NCBI GenBank assembly: GCA_017443065.1
Contig: JAFSPF010000096.1
Location: 1 to 64,000 of the forward strand
Reading direction: 5' to 3'
Length of the DNA: 64,000 nt
Origin: Lachnospiraceae bacterium
Lineage (GTDB): Bacteria; Bacillota; Clostridia; Lachnospirales; Lachnospiraceae
Below are positions 26,193 through 35,278 of this stretch, one piece after another. Every line of letters starts with the position of its first letter. The stretch's first letter is position 1. Under the pieces are notes generated by a model. The model did no database searches, was not told where the DNA came from, and saw only the letters and a list, made by a program, of their open reading frames with translations. A program made the position numbers and the translations under genes.

Positions 26193-27575
26193 ATGATTTT
26201 CGCGGATTTGTTTTTTATATACATTTTTTTGCCCGCATTTGCGCTGTGCACCATGATCGCGCATTTCGCGGACGCAAGGGACGGCGGCATGCGTTTTCAG
26301 AACGCGGTGCTGATCGTGTTCTCTTTTGTTTTTTATGCCTGGGGAGAGCCGATCTACGTCTTCCTGATTCTTGCGGGGGTCTTCGTGGACTATGTCTGCG
26401 CGATGACGGGACATGAGCGCCTGGCCGTGGCATTTCATGTGCTGTCCCTCGTGGTGTTCAAGTACGGGAACCTGATTCTCGCAACGGTGGAGCAGGCGGG
26501 AGGGCCTGCGCCTCTGATCGATATCCGGCTTCCGATCGGCATCAGCTTTTACACCTTCCAGTCGGTCACCTATCTGCTGGATGTGCGCAGGGGCGTGTGT
26601 GAGCCGCAGAGAAATCCATTCTACCTGTTTTTGTATATCGCAATGTTCCCGCAGCTGGTGGCGGGACCGATCGTACGGTACCGGACGATCGAGCGGCAGA
26701 TCCGGTCGCGGCATATCCGCTCCTCCGATCTCGTCTACGGCGTGAACCGTTTCCTGACGGGGCTTGCGAAGAAGGTGCTTCTGGCGAACCAGCTTGCGGA
26801 GTTGACGGCGGCGACACTGGATACCGATCCGCAGATGATGTCGACGGGAATGGCCTGGCTCGGGATTTTTGCCTTCGCCCTGCAGATTTACTTTGACTTT
26901 TCCGGCTACTCCGACATGGCGATCGGCATGGGCCGCTGCATGGGCTTCCGCTTCGAGGAAAACTTTGACAGCCCCTATCTGTGCGCCTCCGTCACGGATT
27001 TCTGGCGCAGGTGGCACATTTCGCTGGGGACCTTTTTCCGGGATTATGTTTACATCCCCCTCGGCGGCAACCGCGTGAGCGGCACAAGACATATTTTCAA
27101 CATCATGCTGGTGTGGCTGCTCACGGGCTTCTGGCACGGGGCGCACTGGAATTATCTGCTCTGGGGTCTGTACTACGGGCTGCTGCTGATCATTGAGAAG
27201 TACACGGTGCTGAAGAATGCGGAGCCGGAGGACAGAGCCTTGCCCGCGCGGATCGCGGGGCATGTCGCAAGTCTCTTCTTTGTGCTGGCGGGCTGGGGCA
27301 TTTTTTACTTTGAGGATTTTTCGCGGATGGGCTATTTCTTCCGGAATCTGTTTTTCGGAAATGTCGTGGCGAATGACACGCTATGCGCGGGGCTCTTCCG
27401 GCAGAATCTGTTTTTGCTGATCGTGTGCGTGATCGCCTGTCTGCCGAAACCGCGAAAGAGACTGTTTTCGACGGCATCGGTTCCCGGCATCATCTGGTCC
27501 GTGCTGCTGCTGACGGCGTCGACACTGCTGCTGATCGGTGCGACGTCCAATCCCTTTTTGTATACGCGTTTTTAG
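26193..27575 (+). CDS. MBOAT family O-acyltransferase
   Basis: 460 aa, about ten membrane helices. Family motifs: FYAWGEP, YTFQSVTYLLDVRRG, FPQLVAGPIVRY, FWRRWHISLGTFFRDYVYIPLGGNR, and LTGFWHGAHWNYLLWGLYYG with the presumed active His. AlgI/DltB-type enzymes carry an acyl group across the membrane for transfer to an extracellular polymer. The next gene encodes the usual DHHW/AlgJ-like partner, so the pair probably acetylates a secreted or wall polysaccharide. The RBS AAGGAAAGG is clear. Confidence 0.92.
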   Translation: MIFADLFFIYIFLPAFALCTMIAHFADARDGGMRFQNAVLIVFSFVFYAWGEPIYVFLILAGVFVDYVCAMTGHERLAVAFHVLSLVVFKYGNLILATVEQAGGPAPLIDIRLPIGISFYTFQSVTYLLDVRRGVCEPQRNPFYLFLYIAMFPQLVAGPIVRYRTIERQIRSRHIRSSDLVYGVNRFLTGLAKKVLLANQLAELTAATLDTDPQMMSTGMAWLGIFAFALQIYFDFSGYSDMAIGMGRCMGFRFEENFDSPYLCASVTDFWRRWHISLGTFFRDYVYIPLGGNRVSGTRHIFNIMLVWLLTGFWHGAHWNYLLWGLYYGLLLIIEKYTVLKNAEPEDRALPARIAGHVASLFFVLAGWGIFYFEDFSRMGYFFRNLFFGNVVANDTLCAGLFRQNLFLLIVCVIACLPKPRKRLFSTASVPGIIWSVLLLTASTLLLIGATSNPFLYTRF

Positions 27576-27589
27576 ACGGGAGGTCTGCA

Positions 27590-29008
27590 TTGAATAAAAG
27601 GATTTACCTGATTGCCGTTTTGCTCTGGTTCCTCGCGATCGAGGCCTTTCTGCTGTTTGCCAAACGCTCGGAGGCATCGGAGCTGGAACGGCGCAAACTG
27701 AATACCTTTCCCGAGCTGACGGCGGATGCGTACTGGAGCGGCGACTTCACGGAGGGGATTTCCAACTGGTTTTCCGATACGGTCCCCATGCGGGATACGC
27801 TGATGGAGCAGGCCATGACGCTGATGGGCGCCAAGGGGCTTGCGGGCGGCAGCGGCGTGGTGTTTGTGGGTGTCGGAACGGGGGCGGCCCCTGCCGAAAA
27901 CGTGCAGGAAACGGAGCCGGCACCCGTGGCGGCGCCTTCGGGCATTCATTCCGTTGCGGATGTCTGGGCGCCGTATGAAGCGCTGGTGGATGAACATGAC
28001 CGTCAGATCGCGGAGGAGGAAGCGGCAAAGGCGCACCGGAACGAACGCATCGAAAAGGATTTCAACGGCGCCGTGGATGACCAGTACATTCTTGCGAAAA
28101 ACGGTATTATCGTCACGGGCTCCGGCGCACAGACGCGTGCGATGATGCTGTACGGCGGCAATAAGGATGTCGCGGTCAGTTATGCGCAGATGGTCAATCA
28201 CTACAAGGAAGTCATGCCGAAAGTGAATGTGTACTGCATGCCGATCCCGACCTCCATCGCTTATTACTGTCCGGCGGAGGCCCTGCGCTATACCGGTTCC
28301 CAGGTGGACCGCATCAATGACATGATGGAAACCTTCAGCGACGACGTGGTCGGCGTGGATATTTACAGCGTGCTCGGGGAGCACACGGACGAGCCCATTT
28401 ATTCCCGCACGGATCATCACTGGGCGCCGCTCGGGGCCTTTTATGCCGCGCAGAAATTTGCCGAGGAGGCGGATGTGCCCTTCATGGAGCTTTCGGAATA
28501 TGAGGAAAAACACATCAACAATTATGTCGGAACGATGTATATGTGGTCCAAGTCCCAGCAGGTCAAGGACAACCCGGAGACCTTTGTGTACTATGAGCCG
28601 ACCTCACTCGAATACAGAACCACCTACATCGATTACGTGACACAGAACGGAAATCCCGTAAAGGAAGAGGCACCGCATGACGGCCACTTTTTCCAGAAAT
28701 ATCCGGATGGCCACAGCGATGCCTACTGTACCTTTATGGGGAGCGATGAACGGATCACGCAGGTCCATACCTCCACGATGAACGGCAGGAAGTTGCTGGT
28801 CATCAAGGACAGCTTCGGCAATGCCGTTCCCGGATACCTCTTCGGCTCCTTCCAGGAGGTGCATGTCATCGATTACCGCTACTTCCTGCGTAATGTGGTC
28901 GAGTATGTTGCGGAATACGGAATCACGGATATTCTGTTCGCCCACAACGTATCCCATGCGACGACACCGTATATTGTCACATGCTGTGAGCGCTTCCTGA
29001 CGAGATAA
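27590..29008 (+). CDS. DHHW family (AlgX/AlgJ-like SGNH) protein, MBOAT partner
   Basis: 472 aa from TTG 27590 with SD GGGAGG; the frame stays open inside the MBOAT gene, but the signal-anchor helix (RIYLIAVLLWFLAIEAFLLFA) begins here. Outside the membrane it has the name-giving YSRTDHHWAPLGAFYAA motif and LVIKDSFGNAVPGYLFGSF (Ser nucleophile block). An Ala/Pro/Glu-rich stretch at about 95-130 is probably a linker. Such proteins complete acetyl transfer to a polymer together with an MBOAT protein. A 13-bp stem-loop terminator follows. Confidence 0.87.
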   Translation: MNKRIYLIAVLLWFLAIEAFLLFAKRSEASELERRKLNTFPELTADAYWSGDFTEGISNWFSDTVPMRDTLMEQAMTLMGAKGLAGGSGVVFVGVGTGAAPAENVQETEPAPVAAPSGIHSVADVWAPYEALVDEHDRQIAEEEAAKAHRNERIEKDFNGAVDDQYILAKNGIIVTGSGAQTRAMMLYGGNKDVAVSYAQMVNHYKEVMPKVNVYCMPIPTSIAYYCPAEALRYTGSQVDRINDMMETFSDDVVGVDIYSVLGEHTDEPIYSRTDHHWAPLGAFYAAQKFAEEADVPFMELSEYEEKHINNYVGTMYMWSKSQQVKDNPETFVYYEPTSLEYRTTYIDYVTQNGNPVKEEAPHDGHFFQKYPDGHSDAYCTFMGSDERITQVHTSTMNGRKLLVIKDSFGNAVPGYLFGSFQEVHVIDYRYFLRNVVEYVAEYGITDILFAHNVSHATTPYIVTCCERFLTR

Positions 29009-29029
29009 GAGAACATACCGGAACATGCG

Positions 29030-29062
29030 AAACGGCGCAGGGAAATGTCCCCTGCGCCGTTT
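29030..29062. terminator. Bidirectional terminator between the DHHW gene and hsp20
   Basis: A perfect 13-bp stem (29030-29042 against 29050-29062, core ACGGCGCAGGG) with a 7-base loop, flanked by short A and T runs. It is placed between two convergent genes. Confidence 0.68.
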
Positions 29063-29092
29063 CTTATGAAAACAATTCCACGGGGAGAAAGG

Positions 29093-29569
29093 TCAGTCCG
29101 TAACCGCAATACGTTTCACGTCTTCCTGCTCCGGCAGCGCCTCCTTCTTGGGAAGCGTCAGCGTCAGAACGCCGTTCTTATACTGCGCCCTGATGTCATC
29201 CTGGTTCAGACCGTCGACACGGAAGCTCCGTCTGTAGGAACGGTAGCCGCGCTCGCGGCGCAGGTATTTGCCGTCCTTCTTTTCCCCGCTGTCCTCCTTG
29301 TGCTCCGCGGACACCGTCAGGACATCGTCCTTGACATCAACATGAATGTCCTCCTTGTCAAAGCCGGGCAGATCCGCCTCCAGTTCATAATGACCGTCCT
29401 TTTCGATCACGTCCGTCTTCAGGCCGGAGAAGAGTGCGCCTCCCTCCGCGCCGTCGAAGAGGCCGCCGCCCCAGAAGTCATTCATCCAGCGGTCGATCTC
29501 CGCAAAGGGATCATTGTTGCAGTTGCACAGCTCGCGGTTGTCTCTTTTCCATAACATAGGCAGTAACAT
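29093..29569 (-). CDS. Hsp20/alpha-crystallin small heat shock protein
   Basis: 158 aa from ATG 29569 (MLLPMLWKRD), 9 bases from GGAGG; an ATG two codons earlier is too close to that SD, and family members commonly open with ML-P. The alpha-crystallin domain spans about 50-145: YELEADLPGFDKEDIHVDV, DDVLTVSAEHKED, GYRSYRRSFRVDGLNQDDIRAQYKNGVLTLTLPK with the ACD G-x-L motif. An ATP-independent holdase. The NCNND segment and Gly-rich loop before the domain are a short N-terminal arm. Its promoter carries an inverted repeat. Confidence 0.93.
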   Translation of the reverse strand: MLLPMLWKRDNRELCNCNNDPFAEIDRWMNDFWGGGLFDGAEGGALFSGLKTDVIEKDGHYELEADLPGFDKEDIHVDVKDDVLTVSAEHKEDSGEKKDGKYLRRERGYRSYRRSFRVDGLNQDDIRAQYKNGVLTLTLPKKEALPEQEDVKRIAVTD

Positions 29570-29647
29570 GGTCATTCACCTCCGTTTTTGATTTGCGCTT
29601 CCGGAACGGATCCCGTCCCGTGTGCGCCGTGTTCTAAACTCTATAAT

Positions 29648-29677
29648 TGTTATAGCACACATATAACACAAATGCAA
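29648..29677 (-). promoter_or_regulatory. hsp20 promoter with an inverted-repeat operator
   Basis: Minus strand: TTGCAT (29677-29672), 17 bases, TATAAC (29654-29649). The -10 is one arm of a perfect repeat TGTTATA-N7-TATAACA (29648-29668). This is not the CIRCE sequence bound by HrcA. A repressor site is inferred from the overlap. Confidence 0.65.
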
Positions 29678-29699
29678 GCACAAAAACCTTAAAAAATAA

Positions 29700-29728
29700 T
29701 AAACAATGGTTGTGATATGTGGTATAAT
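29700..29728 (+). promoter_or_regulatory. Promoter of the glycosyltransferase gene
   Basis: TAAACA (29700-29705), 17 bases, TATAAT (29723-29728), with an extended TGG before the -10. It is divergent from the hsp20 promoter in an AT-rich spacer. Confidence 0.68.
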
Positions 29729-29784
29729 GCTTGTGAAGCAAGCGTTTCAGCGGATTCCGACACGCAAGCGGGGAGAAGATCCAC

Positions 29785-30768
29785 ATGCGATTATTTTTGG
29801 TGCTTCCCTGTTACAATGAGCAGGAGGTGCTGCCGGAGACGGCAAAGCGTCTGAAAGAAAAAATGAACGCGCTGGTGCAAAACGGCATCATTGCGTCAAA
29901 TTCCCGTGTCCTATTTGTCAATGACGGCTCCTCGGACACCACCTGGGAGATCATCTCTTCGCTGCATGAGGAGGACCCGCTGTACCAGGGGCTGTGCTTA
30001 AGCCGCAACCGCGGGCATCAGAACGCATTGCTGGCAGGCCTTATGACGGTAAGGGAGCTTGCCGATGTCTGTATCAGCATGGACGCGGATTTACAGGATG
30101 ACATCGATGCGATCGACGGGATGCTTGAAAAATACCGTGGGGGAGCCGACATCGTTTACGGTGTCCGAAGCGACCGGAAAAAGGACAGTTTTTTCAAACG
30201 CTTTACGGCAAGACGCTTTTACAAAACGATGCGGTCGATGGGAGCGGAAACCGTTTATGACCATGCGGATTTCCGGCTGATGAGCGCGCGGGCGCTTGCG
30301 GCGCTGTCCGAATTCGGGGAGGTGAATCTCTTCCTCCGCGGACTGGTGCCGCTCGTGGGCTTCCGTTCGGAGATCGTGTATTATGAGCGCGGAGAGCGCT
30401 TTGCGGGTGAGAGCAAATATCCGCTGGGGAAGATGCTGCACTTTGCGACGGAGGGGATCACCTCCCTTTCCGTCAAGCCGATCCGGCTGATCACACGGCT
30501 GGGCTTTCTGATTCTTCTGGTGGCCGTGGCGGTCGCAATCTACAGTCTGGTGCGCTATTTCGCGGGACAGACGGTTCCCGGCTGGACGACGATCGTTCTC
30601 TCCATCTGGGGCATCGGCGGGCTCATCATGATTTCGCTCGGTGTGATCGGCGAATACATCGGAAAGATTTACCTGGAAACAAAGCACCGGCCGCGCTACG
30701 TGATCGAATCCTATCTGAAGGACGAGACGGACGAGGCGGATCTGGCGGATCCCGCCGTGCGCGGATAG
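29785..30768 (+). CDS. GT2 glycosyltransferase, GtrB/DPM1-like with C-terminal membrane helices
   Basis: 327 aa. GT-A domain: FLVLPCYNEQEVLPET, LFVNDGSSDTTWE, SRNRGHQNALLAGL, and the DXD motif in SMDADLQDDIDAI. A KYPLGKMLHFATEGI block joins two C-terminal helices (LGFLILLVAVAVAIYSLV and TTIVLSIWGIGGLIMISLGVIGEYIGKIY). Enzymes of this layout load a sugar onto undecaprenyl phosphate for transfer outside. No acceptor-modifying GtrA or GtrC partner is adjacent. The acidic tail after residue 310 is unusual but short. Confidence 0.9.
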   Translation: MRLFLVLPCYNEQEVLPETAKRLKEKMNALVQNGIIASNSRVLFVNDGSSDTTWEIISSLHEEDPLYQGLCLSRNRGHQNALLAGLMTVRELADVCISMDADLQDDIDAIDGMLEKYRGGADIVYGVRSDRKKDSFFKRFTARRFYKTMRSMGAETVYDHADFRLMSARALAALSEFGEVNLFLRGLVPLVGFRSEIVYYERGERFAGESKYPLGKMLHFATEGITSLSVKPIRLITRLGFLILLVAVAVAIYSLVRYFAGQTVPGWTTIVLSIWGIGGLIMISLGVIGEYIGKIYLETKHRPRYVIESYLKDETDEADLADPAVRG

Positions 30769-30784
30769 AGCGAAAGGAGCGAAC

Positions 30785-31819
30785 ATGGAAAGGAAGAGTC
30801 TGGACTGGCAAAATATCGGCTTCGGTTACCGCGAGACGGAACTGCGTTATGTCTCAGAGTACAAAGACGGGGTGTGGGACGAGGGCGTGCTCACCGGGGA
30901 GAATCGGATCACCATGGTGGAGTCCGCGGGCGTCCTGCAGTATGCGCAGACCTGCTTTGAGGGACTGAAGGCCTACGAAACGGTGGACAAGCGGATCGTG
31001 ACCTTCCGCCCGGATCTCAATGCGCAGCGCATGATAGAAACGGCAAAGCGGCTGGAGATGCCGCCCTTTCCCGCGGAGCGTTTTATTGAGGCGCTGGATA
31101 AGGTGGTCCGGGCCAACGAGGCCTGGGTGCCGCCCTACGGCTCCGGCGCGACCCTCTACATCCGTCCGTTCATGTTCGGGAGCTCCGCGGTGATCGGAGT
31201 CAACCCGGCGGAGGAGTATCAGTTCCGCATGTTTGTGACGCCGGTGGGGCCTTATTTCAACGGCGGACTCGTGCCGAACAAGGTCAAGGTTTCGGATTTC
31301 GACCGCGCCGCACCGCGCGGCACCGGCAACATCAAGGCGGGCTTAAACTACGCCATGAGCCTGCACCAGACGGTGCTTGCCCATAAGGAGGGCTTTGCGG
31401 AAAACGTTTACCTGGATCCCGCGACGCGCACGATGATCGAGGAGACGGGAGGCGCCAACATTATTTTCGTTGACAAGGAAGGAAGGCTTATCGTGCCGCT
31501 GTCCTCCACGGATTCCATCCTGCCCTCCGTCACCAGAAGGTCCATCGTGTATGTCGCGCGGGAAATGCTGGGGATCGAGGTCATCGAGCGGGTGGTGAAA
31601 TTCGAAGAGGTGGGCGAATTCACGGAAATGGGGCTTTGCGGCACCGCGGCGGTGATCTCGCCGGTCGGAATGATTGATGATCACGGCAGGGAGATTTATT
31701 TCCCCTCCGGCATGGAGACGGCGGGCCCCGTAATCACAAAGCTGTACGAGACCCTGACGGGCATTCAGGTGGGAACGGTGGAGGCGCCCGAGGGCTGGAT
31801 CCACGAGATTCCCGAATAA
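30785..31819 (+). CDS. ilvE: Branched-chain amino-acid aminotransferase
   Basis: 344 aa, PLP fold type IV. The PLP lysine is in GTGNIKAGLNYAMSL. YAQTCFEGLKAY, YIRPFMFGSS and EETGGANIIFV are the other class landmarks, and the length fits the longer (eukaryote-like) BCAT group. It catalyses the last step of Val, Leu and Ile synthesis or the first step of their breakdown. SD AAAGGAG. ruvA follows 12 bases later; the connection is positional only. Confidence 0.93.
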   Translation: MERKSLDWQNIGFGYRETELRYVSEYKDGVWDEGVLTGENRITMVESAGVLQYAQTCFEGLKAYETVDKRIVTFRPDLNAQRMIETAKRLEMPPFPAERFIEALDKVVRANEAWVPPYGSGATLYIRPFMFGSSAVIGVNPAEEYQFRMFVTPVGPYFNGGLVPNKVKVSDFDRAAPRGTGNIKAGLNYAMSLHQTVLAHKEGFAENVYLDPATRTMIEETGGANIIFVDKEGRLIVPLSSTDSILPSVTRRSIVYVAREMLGIEVIERVVKFEEVGEFTEMGLCGTAAVISPVGMIDDHGREIYFPSGMETAGPVITKLYETLTGIQVGTVEAPEGWIHEIPE

Positions 31820-31831
31820 GGAGAGCAGAAT

Positions 31832-32434
31832 TTGATTTCTTATCTGCGCGGTGTCTGCGCCGAAACGGGCGAGGACTATATGGTGGTCGACGTGGGCGGC
31901 GTGGGCTTTAAGGTCGGCGTCTCCGGAAGGACGGCGGAGCTTGCGCCGGGCACCGGCGAGCTGGTCACGCTCCACACGCATATGAGTGTCCGGGAGGATG
32001 ATCTCTCCCTCTTCGGCTTCCTGACAAAAGAAGAACTGCATGTGTTCCGGCAGCTGCTCTCCGTGAACGGCGTGGGACCGAAGGCGGCGCTTTCCATCCT
32101 GTCCGCCGTCGGCATCGATGATCTGCGCTTCGCGATCCTGACGGGAGATACCCGCCTGATCACGAAGGCGCCCGGCGTCGGAAAAAAGATTGCGGAACGC
32201 ATGGTGCTGGAACTGAAGGACCGCTTTTCTTCGGACGACCTCCTGCCGCGGGGAGGAGAAACACAGGCCCTTGCGGGTGCCGGGGAGGAAACGGACGAGG
32301 CGCTGGCTGCGCTGATGGCGCTCGGCTACGGCGCGTCGGAGGCAGGCCGGGCGGTTGCAAAGGCCAGGGAGGAAGCGCCGGATGTGCAGGATGCGGGAAA
32401 GCTCCTGCAGGTGGCGCTGAAGTATTTGGGATAG
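31832..32434 (+). CDS. ruvA: Holliday junction branch migration protein RuvA
   Basis: 200 aa from a TTG start (ISYLRGVCAET) with SD AAGGAGAG. OB-fold N-terminus, two helix-hairpin-helix segments (LLSVNGVGPKAALSIL and LITKAPGVGKKIAERMVLELKDR) and the C-terminal domain III that touches RuvB (EETDEALAALMALGYGASEAGRAV). It forms a complex with RuvB, encoded next. ruvC is not beside it. Confidence 0.95.
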   Translation: MISYLRGVCAETGEDYMVVDVGGVGFKVGVSGRTAELAPGTGELVTLHTHMSVREDDLSLFGFLTKEELHVFRQLLSVNGVGPKAALSILSAVGIDDLRFAILTGDTRLITKAPGVGKKIAERMVLELKDRFSSDDLLPRGGETQALAGAGEETDEALAALMALGYGASEAGRAVAKAREEAPDVQDAGKLLQVALKYLG

Positions 32435-32450
32435 CAGCTGAGGAAGATGA

Positions 32451-33473
32451 ATGTCGGATAAACGGACCATACAAACCAGCCGCAGCGTTGAGGCGGCACA
32501 TACGGCGGAGGATACCCCGATCGAGGGGAGCCTGAGGCCGAAGCGTCTTTCGGAATACATCGGACAGGAAAAGATCCGGGAGAGCCTCCGGATTTATATC
32601 GCCGCGGCGAAGGGGCGGGAGGAGAACCTGGACCATCTGCTCTTTTACGGACCGCCCGGTCTCGGAAAGACGACGCTTGCGCAGATCCTCGCGAACGAAA
32701 TGGGCGTGCATATCCGGATCACCTCCGGTCCCGCCGTCGAAAAACCCGGGGAGATGGCGGCCATCCTCAACAACCTTCATGCGGGGGACATTCTGTTCAT
32801 CGATGAGATTCACCGCTTAAACCGCCAGGTGGAGGAGGTGCTCTATCCCGCGATGGAGGATTACGCGATCGACATCATGATCGGCAAGGGACCGAGCGCA
32901 CGCTCCATCCGTCTGGAGCTGCCGCGCTTTACCCTGATCGGCGCGACCACAAGGGCCGGGATGCTTTCGGCACCGCTCCGGGACCGCTTCGGCATCATCC
33001 ACCGCATGGAGTATTACACGCCGGAGGAATTAAAGACCATCATCGTCCAGTCGGCAAAGGTCCTGCAGGTGCCGGTGGAGGAGAAGGGGGCTTATGAAAT
33101 GGCAAAGCGCAGCCGCGGCACGCCGCGTCTGGCCAACCGCATCTTAAAGCGCGTGCGGGATTACGCGCAGGTGCGTTATGACGGCAACATCACGGAGCAG
33201 ATCGCAAAGGAAGCGCTGGATCTCATGGACGTGGACGCGAAGGGCCTCGACCACACGGACCAAAACATTCTTCTTACCATGATTCATAAATTCGAGGGCG
33301 GGCCGGTCGGCCTCGACACGCTTGCGGCGGCCACGGGGGAGGACGCCGGGACGATCGAGGATGTGTATGAGCCCTATCTCTTAAAAGAAGGCTTCATCAT
33401 GCGCACGCCGCGGGGGCGTGTGGTGACGGAAACAGGCTACGCACACCTCGGCATCCTGAAGGTGACTGATTGA
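32451..33473 (+). CDS. ruvB: Holliday junction DNA helicase RuvB
   Basis: 340 aa. [19 protein letters not shown] at the start, Walker [10 protein letters not shown], Walker [17 protein letters not shown], sensor [18 protein letters not shown], and a C-terminal winged helix ([20 protein letters not shown]). An AAA+ motor that drives branch migration with RuvA. Confidence 0.97.
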   Translation: MSDKRTIQTSRSVEAAHTAEDTPIEGSLRPKRLSEYIGQEKIRESLRIYIAAAKGREENLDHLLFYGPPGLGKTTLAQILANEMGVHIRITSGPAVEKPGEMAAILNNLHAGDILFIDEIHRLNRQVEEVLYPAMEDYAIDIMIGKGPSARSIRLELPRFTLIGATTRAGMLSAPLRDRFGIIHRMEYYTPEELKTIIVQSAKVLQVPVEEKGAYEMAKRSRGTPRLANRILKRVRDYAQVRYDGNITEQIAKEALDLMDVDAKGLDHTDQNILLTMIHKFEGGPVGLDTLAAATGEDAGTIEDVYEPYLLKEGFIMRTPRGRVVTETGYAHLGILKVTD

Positions 33474-33498
33474 AATAAGGCCTGTTTCATGCTATACT
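33470..33498 (+). promoter_or_regulatory. zapA promoter
   Basis: TTGAAA (33470-33475), 17 bases, TATACT (33493-33498). The -35 overlaps the ruvB stop codon. Predicted start near 33505, with SD GGGGGG before zapA. Confidence 0.8.
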
Positions 33499-33525
33499 TA
33501 TGTATCACGCAAGGGGGGAGCGCCT

Positions 33526-33933
33526 ATGTCATCCAAAACAGATACACAGGTCGTCATCGGCGGCAGAATGTACACGGTCTCCGGCTATGAATCCGAGGCT
33601 TATCTGCAGCAGGTGGCCGCTTATCTCAATAATAAACTCTCGGAGTTCGATCAGATGGAGGGCTTCCGCAGGCAGTCGATCGACCTGCAGCATTTCCTGA
33701 TCCAGCTCAATCTTGCGGATGATTATTTCCAGGTCAAAAAACAGACGGAGTCCCTGGAGGGGCAGCTTGCGGAAAAGGAAAAAGAGCTTTACGACATCAA
33801 GCATGAGCTCATCACGACGCAGATGAAACTCGAGACAACGGAGGGCAGCGTCGAACAGCTCAAGCAGGAGCTGGAGGACAGGGACCGGCGGATCATCCGG
33901 ATGGAAGCGGAGATGAGATCAAGCCGACCGTGA
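33526..33933 (+). CDS. zapA: Cell division protein ZapA
   Basis: 135 aa. The N-terminal ZapA domain (TQVVIGGRMYTVSGYESEAYLQQVAAYLNNKLSEF) is followed by a long coiled coil from about residue 60 (QVKKQTESLEGQLAEKEKELYDIKHEL), longer than in Bacillus ZapA (about 85 aa). It bundles FtsZ filaments. Own promoter and following stem-loop; single-gene unit. Confidence 0.88.
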   Translation: MSSKTDTQVVIGGRMYTVSGYESEAYLQQVAAYLNNKLSEFDQMEGFRRQSIDLQHFLIQLNLADDYFQVKKQTESLEGQLAEKEKELYDIKHELITTQMKLETTEGSVEQLKQELEDRDRRIIRMEAEMRSSRP

Positions 33934-33943
33934 CAAAGAAAAC

Positions 33944-33974
33944 AAAGCCCGAAAACAAATCGTTTTCGGGCTTT
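33944..33974 (+). terminator. Stem-loop terminator after zapA
   Basis: A perfect 13-bp stem AAAGCCCGAAAAC (33944-33956) against GTTTTCGGGCTTT (33962-33974), 5-base loop. The T run is short (TTT then CCC), so termination strength is uncertain. Confidence 0.65.
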
Positions 33975-33994
33975 CCCTATGACAGGTGCATTTT

Positions 33995-35278
33995 ATGAAC
34001 GTTCCCGAACTGTTGGCGCCCGCGGGCTCCTTTCGCGCATTCACCGGTGCCGTCAATGCAGGCGCCGATGCGGTCTATTTCGGCGGCACGCGTTTCGGCG
34101 CGCGTGCCTATGCGGAGAATTTCACGGAAGAGGAGGCCGTCCGCGCGATCCGCTACGCGCGTCTGATGGGGGTCGATACGCACATGACCGTCAATACGCT
34201 TTTGCGCGGAGAGGAGCTGGACGGGCTCACGGATTACCTCGCCCCTTATATCGATGCGGGCCTGACGGCCGTTATTGTGCAGGACTTCGGCGTCCTGAAG
34301 ACGATCCGTGACGCCTTTCCCTCCCTCAAGCTTCATGCCAGCACGCAGATGGCGGTGACGGGGGTGCACGGTGCAAAGCTGTTAAAAAGCATGGGCGTGC
34401 AGCGGGTGGTGCCGGCCAGGGAGCTTTCGCTGACGGAACTGCAGACAATGGCCGAGGAAAGCGGGATTGAGGTGGAGGCCTTTATCCACGGCGCCATGTG
34501 CTACTGCTATTCCGGGATGTGTTTTTTCAGCGGCATGATCGGCGGCCGCAGCGGCAACCGCGGACGCTGCGCCCAGGCCTGCCGGATGCCCTACGGAACG
34601 GAACGGTATCCGGAGGGCGGGAAGTATCTGCTCAGCATGAAGGACATGTGCACGATCGATGACCTGAAGGCGCTGTGTCTCGCGGGCGTCCGTGCGCTGA
34701 AGATCGAGGGACGCATGAAAAAGCCGGAATACGCGGCCGGCGTCACCGCGATCTACCGCAAATACCTGGATCTGATCGCGGAGGGAAAGGATCCCGTCGT
34801 GACGAAGGAAGACAGGGAGATGCTCTCCGCGCTTTACCTGCGCACGGACGTGCAGACGGGCTATCTGTACCGGCATAACGGCGCCGACATGATCACGATG
34901 CGGGAGGGGGCATACAACAAAACGGAGGAGGATCTGCTGCGCGCGGTTTCGGAACGCTACCTTGACGTCAGACGCAAGAGGGGCGTGCGCCTGCACTTAA
35001 GGCTGCAGCCGGAGGAGGCGCTGGAGCTGACGCTTTCCTCGGGCAGCACAAGCGTTACCTGCTACGGCGCGGTCGCGGCATACGCGAAGACGAGGCCGCT
35101 CGCCGGAGAGGAAGTGAAGCGGCAGCTGGAAAAACTCGGCGATACAGACTTTGCGGCGGAGGAAACACGGCTGACCATGACGGAAGACGTCTTTGTGCCC
35201 TTAAAGGAAATCGGCGCACTGCGCAGGGAGGGTGTGCGCCTCCTGACAGATGCGCTGTTGAAGGGAGGAAGGGAATGA
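33995..35278 (+). CDS. Peptidase U32 family protein, catalytic half
   Basis: 427 aa from ATG 33995; a GTG at 33986 is in frame but has no SD. PELLAPAGSFRAF and GADAVYFGGTRFGARAYAENF open the fold, and the family block FIHGAMCYCYSGMCFFSGM (H165, C169, C171, C176) with GNRGRCAQACRMPY (C192, C196) follows. Such proteins are called collagenase-like peptidases, but relatives (RlhA, TrhP, UbiU/V) are iron-sulfur RNA or quinone hydroxylases, so proteolysis is not proven. Residues after about 300 match the middle domain of long U32 proteins. The next gene, overlapping by ATGA, looks like the missing C-terminal half. Confidence 0.88.
   Translation: MNVPELLAPAGSFRAFTGAVNAGADAVYFGGTRFGARAYAENFTEEEAVRAIRYARLMGVDTHMTVNTLLRGEELDGLTDYLAPYIDAGLTAVIVQDFGVLKTIRDAFPSLKLHASTQMAVTGVHGAKLLKSMGVQRVVPARELSLTELQTMAEESGIEVEAFIHGAMCYCYSGMCFFSGMIGGRSGNRGRCAQACRMPYGTERYPEGGKYLLSMKDMCTIDDLKALCLAGVRALKIEGRMKKPEYAAGVTAIYRKYLDLIAEGKDPVVTKEDREMLSALYLRTDVQTGYLYRHNGADMITMREGAYNKTEEDLLRAVSERYLDVRRKRGVRLHLRLQPEEALELTLSSGSTSVTCYGAVAAYAKTRPLAGEEVKRQLEKLGDTDFAAEETRLTMTEDVFVPLKEIGALRREGVRLLTDALLKGGRE

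Noticed and set aside
29640..29700. CIRCE element before hsp20
   Set aside because: The repeat present does not contain TTAGCACTC/GAGTGCTAA; only a different inverted repeat is there.
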